DNA from: Mucilaginibacter sp. JRF
GTDB lineage: Bacteria > Bacteroidota > Bacteroidia > Sphingobacteriales > Sphingobacteriaceae
NCBI RefSeq assembly: GCF_015223065.1
Contig: NZ_JADFBY010000001.1
Location: 806,001-870,000, forward strand
DNA: 64,000 nucleotides
Direction: 5' to 3'
Shown here: positions 53,395 to 62,225 of the stretch, piece after piece
How the letters are laid out: every line of letters begins with the position of its first letter
Position numbering within the stretch: position 1 is the first letter of the stretch
Position numbers and translations under genes: made by a program
The notes under the pieces: generated by a model
Databases searched by the model: none
Told to the model about the DNA's origin: nothing
What the model saw: only the letters and a program-made list of their open reading frames with translations

Positions 53395-53912
53395 GCCGCA
53401 AATGAACCGCTTATTTATAAGCATTCCAAATAGAGGGTGTCTGTGTTACGGAATTGGGATAGGTATGGAGGAAGGGTTGATTTAAACTGAATTGTATTTA
53501 TGTTTTTTGTAAATATTTGAAAATCATATAAATAATTGTTTTTAGTGATTGAAATGTATTCTGGATTTATGGTATTTGATTGTTTATTTAGCTTAATGTT
53601 AGTCCCAAAGTCGTAAAAAATAATCCCGATTTCGGTAATGAATTATCGATTAAACTATACACCTTTGTTTGTTGGTTATTTAGACTGATTAAAAATAGTG
53701 TAGGTGAAGTCTTTATTTCATAAGACATCATTCCCGCATAATATCATCTGATGATTTTTTGAATCGGTGCTCAGCATTGGTGAATATCATCACATTACTG
53801 ATTAATAGTTAATTAATATACATACACAACCTCAAGTCACTAAACAAAAAAAGTCCTGCCAGCCCGTGTTTATTTGTGTGGGCACGGGCACAGCAGGCGC
53901 AACTATTATTAA
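53395..53912. other. 518-bp divergent region between heme operon and AraC
   Basis: Contains a 16-bp motif at 53676-53691 shared with the siderophore receptor promoter. AT-rich; no gene seen. It should carry the promoters of both the heme operon and the AraC gene. Confidence 0.5.
53676..53691. promoter_or_regulatory. Candidate iron-responsive operator (shared motif copy 2)
   Basis: TTATTTAGACTGATTA, one base different from the copy at 40857-40872 before the siderophore receptor. It lies 282 bp before hmuY and 222 bp before the AraC gene. Confidence 0.45.
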
Positions 53913-54896
53913 ATGCATATAAAATCAAAAATAGAGGGGTTTGAAGACTGGCTGTTTATTGAAGAACTGCCCGATACATTTAACGCGAACACACCGCTGG
54001 CCGAAAAACGCATGACCATTAAGCGGCCGCCGGTTCAGGAGTTCTCGAATTACATGCTAAGTTCGGGCGGTATGTTTTTGATGCATGCTAAAATGCAGTT
54101 TGATGAGCAGGCAACCATCCTGTTCGAGATAGAGGGCGAAACCATTAATTCGCAATTTATATTTTACGAGAATGTACCCGTAACTGATGATAAAGACAGC
54201 AAAAAAATGCGTGGAGGCGCACGCCATAACATCAGGTATATACCATCACTATCCGGAAAATATGAGCTGACTAAAGGCGTTAGCTATAGCTATTTTTTGG
54301 TGGTGCTTTCAAAAGAATATTATTTCCACCTGATCAATAAAGACTCCATTCTTCATGCTGATTTTGTGGAGGAGATAAAGAACGGCAAATACACTTCTAT
54401 TTCGGCAAAGGATCTGTTGGTATCGCATGAGATGAGGCAGATTATCAATGATATTGTGGAGTGTCGCAAAACAGGCGAGATAAAACGCCTTTTCACTGAG
54501 GCTAAGATATTGGAGCTGCTAATGCTGCAAATGGAGCAGATACAGAACGACCAGTTAAATGAAACTAATACCTTTACACCCGTTGAGCAGGAAAAGGTAG
54601 AATATGCCCGAGATTTGCTTGATGAACAGTTTGTTAATCCGCCTGTACTGCCCGTACTATCGCGTTTGGTTGGGTTGAATGAGTTTAAACTGAAGCGTGG
54701 TTTTAAGGCCTACTTCGGTACTACTATTTACGGTTATGTTACCCGCCTTAAAATGGAGCATGCCCGCCATTTACTGATAGATAAAAAGCTAACCGTGCGC
54801 GAGGTTACTTACGAGGTAGGTTTCAAACATCAATCGCACCTTTCAGAAGCATTCAAGAAATACTACGGTATTTTGCCGAGCGAAATAAAGCAATAA
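53913..54896 (+). CDS. AraC-family regulator (PchR-like)
   Basis: 327-residue regulator. The N-terminal part is a long sensor region without recognised domain (MHIKSKIEGFEDWLFIEELP). The C-terminal AraC HTH pair is clear: VNPPVLPVLSRLVGLNEFKL and LTVREVTYEVGFKHQSHLSE, ending FKKYYGILPSEIKQ. PchR-type AraC proteins often control iron/siderophore uptake, and this one is divergent from the heme operon and beside the shared iron-type motif. The ligand is unknown. Confidence 0.85.
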   Translation: MHIKSKIEGFEDWLFIEELPDTFNANTPLAEKRMTIKRPPVQEFSNYMLSSGGMFLMHAKMQFDEQATILFEIEGETINSQFIFYENVPVTDDKDSKKMRGGARHNIRYIPSLSGKYELTKGVSYSYFLVVLSKEYYFHLINKDSILHADFVEEIKNGKYTSISAKDLLVSHEMRQIINDIVECRKTGEIKRLFTEAKILELLMLQMEQIQNDQLNETNTFTPVEQEKVEYARDLLDEQFVNPPVLPVLSRLVGLNEFKLKRGFKAYFGTTIYGYVTRLKMEHARHLLIDKKLTVREVTYEVGFKHQSHLSEAFKKYYGILPSEIKQ

Positions 54897-54898
54897 TT

Positions 54899-55753
54899 TT
54901 ATTGTTGTTGAGCACTGTTTTTGCTACCCATCCATAACAGGCTGTTGATGATCAGCTGATCTTCAACTTCACTATCAAACGTGTGCGATAGTGTTTCGTT
55001 GGTGCCGTGTTCGTAATCCATATCGTTATGGCCCATGTTAAAGTACACCATTTTATACTTTGTGTTGGTCCATACTACAGGGTAATAACCACTATGCCAT
55101 ATTTCCTCGGGTTTTGGCCCGGTGCCCAGCGGAAAGCTACAACTATCAATAGCGCAAAGTATGCGTATATCCTTATTTTCACGCAGATCCTTCTCCCAAC
55201 GATACCACTCGTTAGGTGCCGATCTGAACATTACAGGCATGCCTTTGGTTACGGGGTGGTTGCGGTCTTCAATTTTTATGCTGGCCGATGTTGGTCGCCA
55301 GGTGTTGCTTTTGTAGCTGCCTGAGCCCAGGAATTCATTATGATACCAATCCCAATTCTGCGGATAATCGGAGGGTGTAAGCGCGAATGCCGAAAAATGG
55401 AAACCCAACCAGCCGCCGCCATTACGCATATAAGTTTCAAAGGCGTCGCGCTGTGCTTTAGCGTCGGGACGACTATCTAAAAATATTACGACCTTGTATT
55501 TCGATAAAAATTTAGTGTTCAGTTTAGCCCAATCACTGGTGGCATCATACGCGAAGTGATTTTGGGCGGCTGCCTGTGCAAACCATTTATTAGCTTCTTC
55601 AACAAAGCTGATATGGGCCTGATCGTTCTTGGCAGTATAAAAGGCGATAACCCTGAAATCCGGTTGTGTTTTTTGCGCAAAGCTTAAGCTGCTTGTAAGC
55701 AATGTCGTCAAAAAGAAGATGAATATCCAACCAGTTTTAAAACACTTAGTCAT
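54899..55753 (-). CDS. ThuA-domain secreted protein
   Basis: 284-residue exported ThuA-family protein with signal 1-26 (ends LSFAQ). Family core: RVIAFYTAKNDQAHISFVEEA, YKVVIFLDSRPDA, and GGGWLGFHFSAFALTPSDYPQNWDW (Gly-rich motif). MVYFNMGHNDMDYEHGTN ends the fold. It belongs to the same family as the ThuA at 17525 but is more diverged, without a lipobox. Role in sugar metabolism is inferred from the family. Confidence 0.87.
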   Translation of the reverse strand: MTKCFKTGWIFIFFLTTLLTSSLSFAQKTQPDFRVIAFYTAKNDQAHISFVEEANKWFAQAAAQNHFAYDATSDWAKLNTKFLSKYKVVIFLDSRPDAKAQRDAFETYMRNGGGWLGFHFSAFALTPSDYPQNWDWYHNEFLGSGSYKSNTWRPTSASIKIEDRNHPVTKGMPVMFRSAPNEWYRWEKDLRENKDIRILCAIDSCSFPLGTGPKPEEIWHSGYYPVVWTNTKYKMVYFNMGHNDMDYEHGTNETLSHTFDSEVEDQLIINSLLWMGSKNSAQQQ

Positions 55754-56021
55754 TATTAGTAATATTTATTTGGCCGATAGGTGACGGTATTCACAACCCT
55801 GTTCGGCGCTACTTATTGCCTTTGTTTGACAGCATGTAAGGTACATTATTTTTTGCTAAACTTTAGCATAAAACTCAATCGGTGAGTTTATGGATGCTGT
55901 TAGCAAACAGTAATGTTAAGTAAGGTAATGGCAGATAGAAAAGGGGAGAAGTAAATGATTTTTAGAGGCCAACACTCTGATCATTAAAAGTTAATGCAAT
56001 ATAAATATCAGCCCCAAAATA
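55754..56021. other. Gap of about 270 bp without a recognised gene
   Basis: Lies between the ThuA start and the terminator of the Asp-rich gene. No coding frame or clear signal seen. Confidence 0.4.
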
Positions 56022-56053
56022 AAAAAGCATTCAGTTTAAACTGAATGCTTTTT
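56022..56053 (-). terminator. 32-bp perfect palindrome, terminator of the Asp-rich gene
   Basis: AAAAAGCATTCAGTTT followed by its exact complement, 5 bp after the stop of the minus-strand gene. T runs on both strands. Confidence 0.85.
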
Positions 56054-56058
56054 GGGTA

Positions 56059-56271
56059 TTAATATTTGTAATCGTCGTCGTCATCATCATAACTATTGCC
56101 TAACGAGTCATAATCAAGCTCATCAAGGGGCTCGTTAAATTCGTCGTCATCGTCATCATCAATAAACCTTTTTTGCGGTTTGGAATTATTAGCCAGTCCG
56201 CTTGATTTTTTATCGCCGGCAGTTTTAGAAGCAGGCTTTTTGTTCACTGGTTTCTTTGGCGTTCCCATCAT
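56059..56271 (-). CDS. Asp-rich small hypothetical protein
   Basis: 70-residue protein: a basic Lys/Pro half (KKPVNKKPASKTAGDKKSS) followed by an acidic half with two Asp runs (FIDDDDDDEFNEP; SYDDDDDDYKY). Unordered by appearance; such proteins are common in Sphingobacteriaceae and of unknown role. It precedes a terminator palindrome at 56022 and lies 122 bp after scpB on the same strand. Confidence in its being a gene comes from the terminator. Confidence 0.7.
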   Translation of the reverse strand: MMGTPKKPVNKKPASKTAGDKKSSGLANNSKPQKRFIDDDDDDEFNEPLDELDYDSLGNSYDDDDDDYKY

Positions 56272-56393
56272 TCAAACAATTGGTAATATTTAATTCAAGT
56301 AAGTTATATTAAGCTGTTGGCTATTTAATCAGGGTTAAATTGCGTTCAGTAAAAATAACGAAAATCCATTTTCTTATAAAAAAAAGCGAAAAT

Positions 56394-56954
56394 TTATTCG
56401 GTAGCCTCACCAATGGTTGAGCTCTCGTTTGTAAGTTCTTTTATCTGAGGCAATTCATTAGCCGAGTTAATGCCGAAATAATCCATAAACAATGGGCTTG
56501 TGCCATATAATATCGGTCGACCGACGGCTTCAGCCTTTCCAACAATGGCTATCAATTCCTTCTCTAATAGCTTTTGTATCGAGTAATCGCAGTTTACGCC
56601 GCGTATCTGTTCAATATCAGTTTTGGTTACCGGTTGCTTATAAGCAATTATGGCTAAAGTTTCCATAGCGGCTTGGCTAAGTTTCTTTTTAGCACGCCGC
56701 GCCTGTAGCATACTTACTACGGCATGGTATTCCTTTTTAGTTAAAAACTGGTAGCCATTATTCAGTTTTATAAGCTCGATGGCAAAATCATCCTGCCGGT
56801 ATTTTTCGCGGATATTATCTATATGAGCCAGTACTTGTTTATCCTCAAAATCCTGCTCAAAAGCACCCTGAAGGCAATATAATATCTCCTCGAGCCGCAG
56901 GCTTAGCTCCGACGAAAATATCAATGCCTCAATGTATAACTCAATTTTGTTCAT
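56394..56954 (-). CDS. scpB: SMC-Scp complex subunit ScpB
   Basis: 186-residue winged-helix protein of the condensin-like SMC complex. Family features: EALIFSSELSLRLEEI at the start, MLQARRAKKKLSQAAMETLAIIA with the following YKQPVTKTDIEQIRGVNCDYSIQKLL, and the wing VGRPILYGTSPLFMDYFGI. It supports chromosome segregation. Its usual partner scpA is not adjacent. High confidence. Confidence 0.93.
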   Translation of the reverse strand: MNKIELYIEALIFSSELSLRLEEILYCLQGAFEQDFEDKQVLAHIDNIREKYRQDDFAIELIKLNNGYQFLTKKEYHAVVSMLQARRAKKKLSQAAMETLAIIAYKQPVTKTDIEQIRGVNCDYSIQKLLEKELIAIVGKAEAVGRPILYGTSPLFMDYFGINSANELPQIKELTNESSTIGEATE

Positions 56955-57079
56955 GTGTAATTTTCTGTGTTTAAACAGATTACCCGCCCTGGTTGTAAAC
57001 AGATTTTCGATATAAGAAAACCGCCGACCAATAAAAAGGGTATGTACAATTATAAACCAAAAATTTTATATCCAGTATT

Positions 57080-57778
57080 ATGAAAACAGAAACAAACAAC
57101 CTTAGTAATGCAAATATGGCAAGGCGGGCCTTTTTGCGTTATGCCGGGGCGAGTACTGCTGTTGCCGGTATTGTGGCAATGCAGGCCTGCTCTAAAGACA
57201 ACAGTGCCTATGAGGACGTAGGCGGTGGCGATAGCGCAACAATTGATGTAGGATCAGGGGACCCGGGTATACTAAATTATGCCTATGCACTTGAGCAGTT
57301 AGAGGCTGCATTCTACATACAGGTAGTAAACTCATTCTCAGCTGATTTTACCACGGAGGAAAAGTTACTACTTACCGACATTCGCGATCATGAGGTGGCT
57401 CACCGTGAATTTTTTAAGGCGGCATTAGGTTCGGGCGCTATTAAAGGCTTAACTCCTGATTTTAGCAAGATCGATTTCAGCAGCCGTACCAGTGTACTGG
57501 CCACAGCGAAGGCATTTGAGGATTTAGGTGTAACAGCTTATGATGGTGTTGCTTCAAAAATTCAGAACAACGATTATTTGGTGATAGCAGGTAAAATTGT
57601 ATCGGTAGAGGCAAGGCATGCCGCCGTGATCAGCAACTTGATAACGCCGGGAAGTTTTGTTGATTCAGATCAGGTTGACTCAAATGGCTTGAATATCACT
57701 ATGGGCCCAACTAAAGTAGTGGCTACAGCCAACCTATTCCTGAAAACCAAGATCAGTGCAAAAAGCTTTAACTTTTAA
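57080..57778 (+). CDS. Tat-exported ferritin-like protein (first of two)
   Basis: 232-residue ferritin-like-domain protein. Tat signal with Arg15-Arg16 in MARRAFLRYAGAS and a possible lipidated Cys37 (MQACSKD). The four-helix ferritin-like bundle shows metal-ligand pairs: YALEQLEAAFYIQV, DIRDHEVAHREFFK, TAKAFEDLGVTAYDG and SVEARHAAVISN. No known reaction; members are annotated as desiccation- or stress-related. It is followed by a paralogue 12 bp away. Confidence 0.85.
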   Translation: MKTETNNLSNANMARRAFLRYAGASTAVAGIVAMQACSKDNSAYEDVGGGDSATIDVGSGDPGILNYAYALEQLEAAFYIQVVNSFSADFTTEEKLLLTDIRDHEVAHREFFKAALGSGAIKGLTPDFSKIDFSSRTSVLATAKAFEDLGVTAYDGVASKIQNNDYLVIAGKIVSVEARHAAVISNLITPGSFVDSDQVDSNGLNITMGPTKVVATANLFLKTKISAKSFNF

Positions 57779-57790
57779 CCCACAGCTACC

Positions 57791-58639
57791 ATGAACTTAT
57801 TTGATGTAATTGAAAATATAGAGAAGATCGATCCGGAATTGGGCGATCGTATCAACCCGCGCCGTAGCGCGATAAGAAATATGGCAAGCTTCGGCTCAAA
57901 AGTGGCTGTTGCCGCGTTGCCATTCGCATTCGGCTCGTTGCTTAAAAAAGCTTACGGCCAAACATTGCCATCAGGCGTTGTTGAGGTGCTTAACTACGCC
58001 TTAACGCTTGAATATCTTGAGGCTGAATTTTATAATCAGGGTGTAGCCAAGGCTAACCTTATCCCAACGGCAGATAAAACAAACTATTTTGCCAAGATAG
58101 CCCGTGATGAAAACAACCACGTAACGTTTTTACAAACCGCGTTGGGTTCATCGGCCACACCAAAAAGCGCCTTTACGTTTGACTTAACGGCCAATGGTAC
58201 TTTTTCGGACGTGTTGACTAACTACGATACCTTCCTGAAAGTATCAGTAGCGTTTGAAGATACCGGTGTGCGTGCTTACAAAGGTCAGGTTACAGCCCTG
58301 AAAAGCGCACCTGATATTCTGACTGCTGCCGTATCTATCCATGCGGTTGAGGCTCGTCACGCGGCAATTGTGCGTTACGTGCTTAACAAAAAACTAAACC
58401 TTGGCCTAAAACCATGGATAGTCAGTAACACCAAAGGTAATGATACCGGTATTGCTGTGGTTGATGGTAATTACGCAGGTGAGGATAATGTGATGCAAGG
58501 GCCTGTTGATATTACCAAACTGCCTGCTACAGGTACAAGCGCGAGCAAAACTTCGGCCACTGCCGCGTTTGATGAACCGCTTACCAAAGATGCTACATTG
58601 GCGCTGTTGGTAGGTTCGTTCATTAAGTTGAATGGATAA
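57791..58639 (+). CDS. Tat-exported ferritin-like protein (second of two)
   Basis: 282-residue paralogue of the preceding gene. Tat-like Arg24-Arg25 in NPRRSAIRNMASFG. Ferritin-like helices: ALTLEYLEAEFYNQ, ARDENNHVTFLQ, AFEDTGVRAYKGQ, AVEARHAAIVRY. The C-terminal 50 residues are an added tail (LPATGTSASKTSATAAFDEP). It is co-transcribed with the first, so the two may form a heteromer. Function unknown. Confidence 0.85.
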   Translation: MNLFDVIENIEKIDPELGDRINPRRSAIRNMASFGSKVAVAALPFAFGSLLKKAYGQTLPSGVVEVLNYALTLEYLEAEFYNQGVAKANLIPTADKTNYFAKIARDENNHVTFLQTALGSSATPKSAFTFDLTANGTFSDVLTNYDTFLKVSVAFEDTGVRAYKGQVTALKSAPDILTAAVSIHAVEARHAAIVRYVLNKKLNLGLKPWIVSNTKGNDTGIAVVDGNYAGEDNVMQGPVDITKLPATGTSASKTSATAAFDEPLTKDATLALLVGSFIKLNG

Positions 58640-58650
58640 TTAAATTTGTT

Positions 58651-58695
58651 TTAAACAGAACAGGCCCCGCAAAATGCGGGGCCTGTTCTGTTTAA
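58651..58695. terminator. Strong bidirectional terminator
   Basis: About 21 base pairs (TTAAACAGAACAGGCCCCGCA against its complement, 58651-58671 and 58675-58695) with a 3-base loop, between the ferritin-like operon and mqnC. T tracts flank both sides. Confidence 0.9.
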
Positions 58696-58707
58696 TATAG
58701 ATTGATC

Positions 58708-59832
58708 TTAGTAATTGATCACTTGTTCTTCAATTTGAGTTGGAATTTCGCGCCACTCGTATTTTTGATTGCGTAGCTGTGGTTCAAAACCTGCTTCGAT
58801 AATGGATTCCTGTATACCCTTTGCCGTAAAACGGTGAGGCGCACCCGCGGCTGATACTACATTCTCCTCGATCATGATTGAGCCAAAATCATTAGCGCCG
58901 GCGTGTAAACACAATTGTGCTACTTGTTTACCCACGGTTAGCCATGAGGCTTGTATATTTTTAACATTAGGTAGCATAATGCGGCTCAAGGCTATCATGC
59001 GGATATATTCGTCGCCGCTTACATTATTGGTTATGCCGCGAACTTTGCGTAGCAATGTACCATCATCCTGAAAAGGCCATGGAATAAATGCCGTAAAGCC
59101 ATAATGACCCTCAGGTTTTTCTGACTGTACCTCGCGTACCCAGACCAAATGCTCAAAACGTTCTTCAATAGTTTCAACGTGACCGAACATCATAGTGGCC
59201 GATGTTGGCAGGTTGAGTTTATGAGCCGCACGCATCACATCCAGCCATTCCTTACCACCACATTTGCCTTTTGATATCAGTCGGCGAACACGGTCGTTCA
59301 GTATTTCGGCACCTGCGCCGGGTAATGAATCTAAACCGGCCTCTTTCATGGCTTTCAGCACATCGTAATGGCTCATGTTCTCTAATTTAGAAACGTGGGC
59401 AATTTCCGGCGGACCGAGCGAATGTAGTTTAAGGGTAGGGTATAGCTCCTTTAACTGGCGGAACAGCGTGGTATAAAACTCCAAACCCAGGTCAGGGTGG
59501 TGACCGCCTTGTAACAGCAACTGATCGCCGCCGTACCTGAAGGTTTCCTCTATCTTGCGTTTGTAGGTTTCAATATCGGTTATGTAGCTATCCTCGTGCC
59601 CCGGGCGACGGAAGAAATTACAGAATTTACAGTTGGCAATACAAACGTTGGTGGTGTTAACGTTACGGTCGATCTGCCAGGTTACTTTGCCATGCGGCAC
59701 CTGAATTTTACGGAGTTGGTTGGCTACATGCATTAACTCGGCAGTAGGGGCGTTGTGATAAAGGTAAACGCCTTCCTCCATACTCAAAAAATCAAACTCC
59801 AGTGCATGCTGCAACAGATCGGCTGTATTCAT
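58708..59832 (-). CDS. mqnC: Cyclic dehypoxanthinyl futalosine synthase (MqnC)
   Basis: 374-residue radical SAM enzyme of the futalosine menaquinone pathway. The 4Fe-4S motif C-x3-C-x2-C is at Cys64, Cys68, Cys71 (NVCIANCKFCNFF). GGDQLLLQGGHHPDLGLEFY, LHSLGPPEIAHVSKLE and DSLPGAGAEILNDRVR match MqnC. It cyclises dehypoxanthinyl futalosine. Other mqn genes are not in the window. High confidence. Confidence 0.95.
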   Translation of the reverse strand: MNTADLLQHALEFDFLSMEEGVYLYHNAPTAELMHVANQLRKIQVPHGKVTWQIDRNVNTTNVCIANCKFCNFFRRPGHEDSYITDIETYKRKIEETFRYGGDQLLLQGGHHPDLGLEFYTTLFRQLKELYPTLKLHSLGPPEIAHVSKLENMSHYDVLKAMKEAGLDSLPGAGAEILNDRVRRLISKGKCGGKEWLDVMRAAHKLNLPTSATMMFGHVETIEERFEHLVWVREVQSEKPEGHYGFTAFIPWPFQDDGTLLRKVRGITNNVSGDEYIRMIALSRIMLPNVKNIQASWLTVGKQVAQLCLHAGANDFGSIMIEENVVSAAGAPHRFTAKGIQESIIEAGFEPQLRNQKYEWREIPTQIEEQVINY

Positions 59833-59903
59833 GCAAGCAAATATACATACTTATTAAATTCAATGCCTACACCACACCAAGATTGACAATGGGATGAAAC
59901 GCG

Positions 59904-61406
59904 CTAACCAACCACTTCTCCCTTTTGCAAGCGTAAAACCTTATCAACGCTATCGGGTATCTCATGCTGATAATGGGTAACATATATCAGCGTAACCGGG
60001 GTGTTATGGCATATCTGTTCAACTACACGTTTAAAGTGTGCTTGCTGGTGGGTATCAAGTCCCTGGCAGGGTTCGTCGAATATCAATAACGGCGGGTTTT
60101 TAACCAATGCCCTTGCTAACAAGCAAAGTCTTTGTGCCGATGCCGGTATGTTTTTAAGTAAGGTACGGGCATATTTATCAATCTCCAATACCTTCATCCA
60201 CTGCAAAGCTTTTTGCTGATAAGCTGCATTTGATGGACGGAATAATCCCAAAGTATCATAAAATCCCGACTCGATCACCTGTAAGCAACTGTTATCTGCC
60301 GGGAAATATTGGTAAAACTCAGGCGATACATAGCCTATCCGTTTTTTAATATCCCAAATGCTTTCGCCGCTGCCGCGCTTTTTATCAAATAATACAATAT
60401 CATTAGCGTAAGCCTGTGGGTTATCGCCATTAATTAAACTTAACAGGGTTGATTTACCCGCGCCATTAGCACCTAATAGCGCCCAATGTTCGCCGGGTTT
60501 TATTTGCCAGCTTACGTTTTTCAATACCTGGTTTTCTCCATAACGAATGTTTACATCGTTCATGTTCACAACGTATTCGTAAGGCGCAGGCTGTGTATTA
60601 TTGGTAAGGGCAGCTATGGCATCGCCATCAATATAGCTTTGCGGATTGAAATTGTATTTACCTGCATCGAATTCATCCCGTTGACAGGTTTCAATAATAG
60701 CGCCATCCTTTAGTACGGCCACATGCGTTATGGCCGACGGAATCTCATCAGGCGCGGCGGTCATGATCACCGTAGTACCTGCTTCAGCAATCTTACCAAT
60801 AATGTTATTGAACTCTTGCCTGGTATTTACATCAAGCCCTGCCAGCGGATTATCAAGCAGCATCAACGCCGGACTTTTTATTAATGCCGATGCAATGCGT
60901 AGCCGCTTGGTTTCACCGTTGGATAGCATGATGAGTTTTTTGTGCAGTAATGGTTGCAAATTAAGCAAGCCAATAGCCTCATCAACACTCCAATGTTCGC
61001 GGCCTTTTAAGGGATGGATTCCCTGTATATACTCGGTCACGGTAGGCGAGTCGTCCGAATCAGAGGAATTAAATCGCTGCTGATAATAAAAATCGGTAGT
61101 ATTAGATAGATTTTTAAAATGATGCTTTGATTCCAGCAGCGTAATCAACTGATGAAAAGTGATCTGACTGTTTTCAGGCTGCTGTTGTATGTATTCCTCC
61201 CAAAAGCTGTACTTAATATCGCCATTGGTAATATTCAGTTTGCCCGCTATGGTTTGCAACAAGGCGCTCTTGCCCGATCCGCTTTCGCCAACCAGGGCCC
61301 AATGCTGGCCTTTTTGTAGAGTAAGTGTAAGATGCTGAAATAAAAGTTTATTGTAGGCGCGTACGCTTATATTATCGAGGTGTAAAAAGGTATCTGCTAA
61401 ATCCAT
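59904..61406 (-). CDS. ModF/PhrA-like twin ATP-binding protein with asymmetric sites
   Basis: 500-residue protein with two ABC domains and no membrane part. Domain 1: Walker A GESGSGKSA (40-48), signature LSNGETKR (161-168), but Walker B LLDN with Asn186 in place of the catalytic Glu and no H-loop His. Domain 2: Walker A GANGAGKST, Walker B FDEP with Glu445, H-loop His478, but the signature is degenerate (NIPASAQR, 419-426). Two head-to-tail sites would be one normal and one dead. ModF in E. coli is of unknown role. It is a soluble protein, possibly a repair or translation factor. Confidence 0.85.
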   Translation of the reverse strand: MDLADTFLHLDNISVRAYNKLLFQHLTLTLQKGQHWALVGESGSGKSALLQTIAGKLNITNGDIKYSFWEEYIQQQPENSQITFHQLITLLESKHHFKNLSNTTDFYYQQRFNSSDSDDSPTVTEYIQGIHPLKGREHWSVDEAIGLLNLQPLLHKKLIMLSNGETKRLRIASALIKSPALMLLDNPLAGLDVNTRQEFNNIIGKIAEAGTTVIMTAAPDEIPSAITHVAVLKDGAIIETCQRDEFDAGKYNFNPQSYIDGDAIAALTNNTQPAPYEYVVNMNDVNIRYGENQVLKNVSWQIKPGEHWALLGANGAGKSTLLSLINGDNPQAYANDIVLFDKKRGSGESIWDIKKRIGYVSPEFYQYFPADNSCLQVIESGFYDTLGLFRPSNAAYQQKALQWMKVLEIDKYARTLLKNIPASAQRLCLLARALVKNPPLLIFDEPCQGLDTHQQAHFKRVVEQICHNTPVTLIYVTHYQHEIPDSVDKVLRLQKGEVVG

Positions 61407-61518
61407 CGGCGGCTAAAATAAACATATCGGCCAATAAATAATATCCGTAAGTAAAAACATAGCATGCGCTGCTTATGTTAACAGTTCAATAACATCAACA
61501 AAAAATCATTAACACATT

Positions 61519-61680
61519 ATGAGGAAATTGAATATACTGGCCTTTATGCTGGCCATTATGAGTTTAAGCAGTTGCCAACTAATAGGCGATATTTTTAAGG
61601 CAGGCGTTTATGTTGGTATTATAATTGTAATACTGGTAATAGCCATCATTATCTGGATAATCAGGAAGATAGCCGGGTGA
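61519..61680 (+). CDS. Small membrane lipoprotein (53 residues)
   Basis: Short frame too small for usual gene callers: MRKLNILAFMLAIMSLSSCQ with lipobox (Cys19), then GDIFKAGVYVG and a hydrophobic helix (IIIVILVIAIIIWIIRKIAG). Likely a lipid-modified membrane protein of the envelope-stress type. It lies 26 bp before the DUF2383 gene on the same strand, apparently one operon. Confidence 0.75.
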   Translation: MRKLNILAFMLAIMSLSSCQLIGDIFKAGVYVGIIIVILVIAIIIWIIRKIAG

Positions 61681-61706
61681 TGGTAGCGGTTTAAAAACGC
61701 ATTACC

Positions 61707-62171
61707 ATGGAAAATACAAGAGCAACAGTTGATATTCTGAACGATCTGGTTCAGATCAATAACGACCGAATCAGGGGCTTTCAGCATGCATTGAATGATG
61801 TAAAGGACGGCGATACTGATATTCGCTACCTGTTTACCAATTGCATTGGCCAGAGCCATCAATTTAAAATGGAACTGGCTACCGAAGTGCAGGCGCTAAG
61901 CAACCCGAAGGATGTGCAAAATAATTCATCGGTACCAGGCGCATTGCATCGTACATGGCTCGATCTGAAGGCTAAATTCAGCAGCCATACTACGCATAGT
62001 ATTTTGGAGGATTGTGAGTTTGGAGAGGATACCATTATCAAAACCTACACATTGGCGCTTGATGAGGATTATATCCCGGCTTACATACGCGAGATGCTAA
62101 CCAAGCACAAAGTTATTCTGCAAAAATCTCATGATGAGGTAAGATCGTTGCGGGATGCGGTTGCACACTAA
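61707..62171 (+). CDS. DUF2383/PA2169-like four-helix-bundle protein
   Basis: 154-residue helical protein. VDILNDLVQINNDRIRGFQHA, DTDIRYLFTNCIGQSHQFKM and CEFGEDTIIKTYTLALDED are the paired helices of the ferritin-like PA2169 family. Its reaction is unknown; it is linked to stress and sporulation-type contexts. It pairs with the small lipoprotein 26 bp upstream. A terminator overlaps the gap to the convergent receptor. Confidence 0.85.
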   Translation: MENTRATVDILNDLVQINNDRIRGFQHALNDVKDGDTDIRYLFTNCIGQSHQFKMELATEVQALSNPKDVQNNSSVPGALHRTWLDLKAKFSSHTTHSILEDCEFGEDTIIKTYTLALDEDYIPAYIREMLTKHKVILQKSHDEVRSLRDAVAH

Positions 62172-62185
62172 TATTGAACGCAAGT

Positions 62186-62225
62186 AAATATAAAGCACTG
62201 GTTGTTAAACCGGTGCTTTATATTT
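62186..62225. terminator. Bidirectional terminator overlapping the receptor stop
   Basis: About 18 pairs including AAATATAAAGCAC (62186-62198) with its complement (62213-62225) and a GGTT/AACC inner part. It lies between the DUF2383 gene and the receptor gene, and covers the receptor stop codon (62218-62220). Confidence 0.8.

Noticed and set aside
56059..56271. Asp runs as a simple-sequence artefact
   Set aside because: The frame is followed by a perfect terminator and has a mixed composition, so it is kept as a gene.
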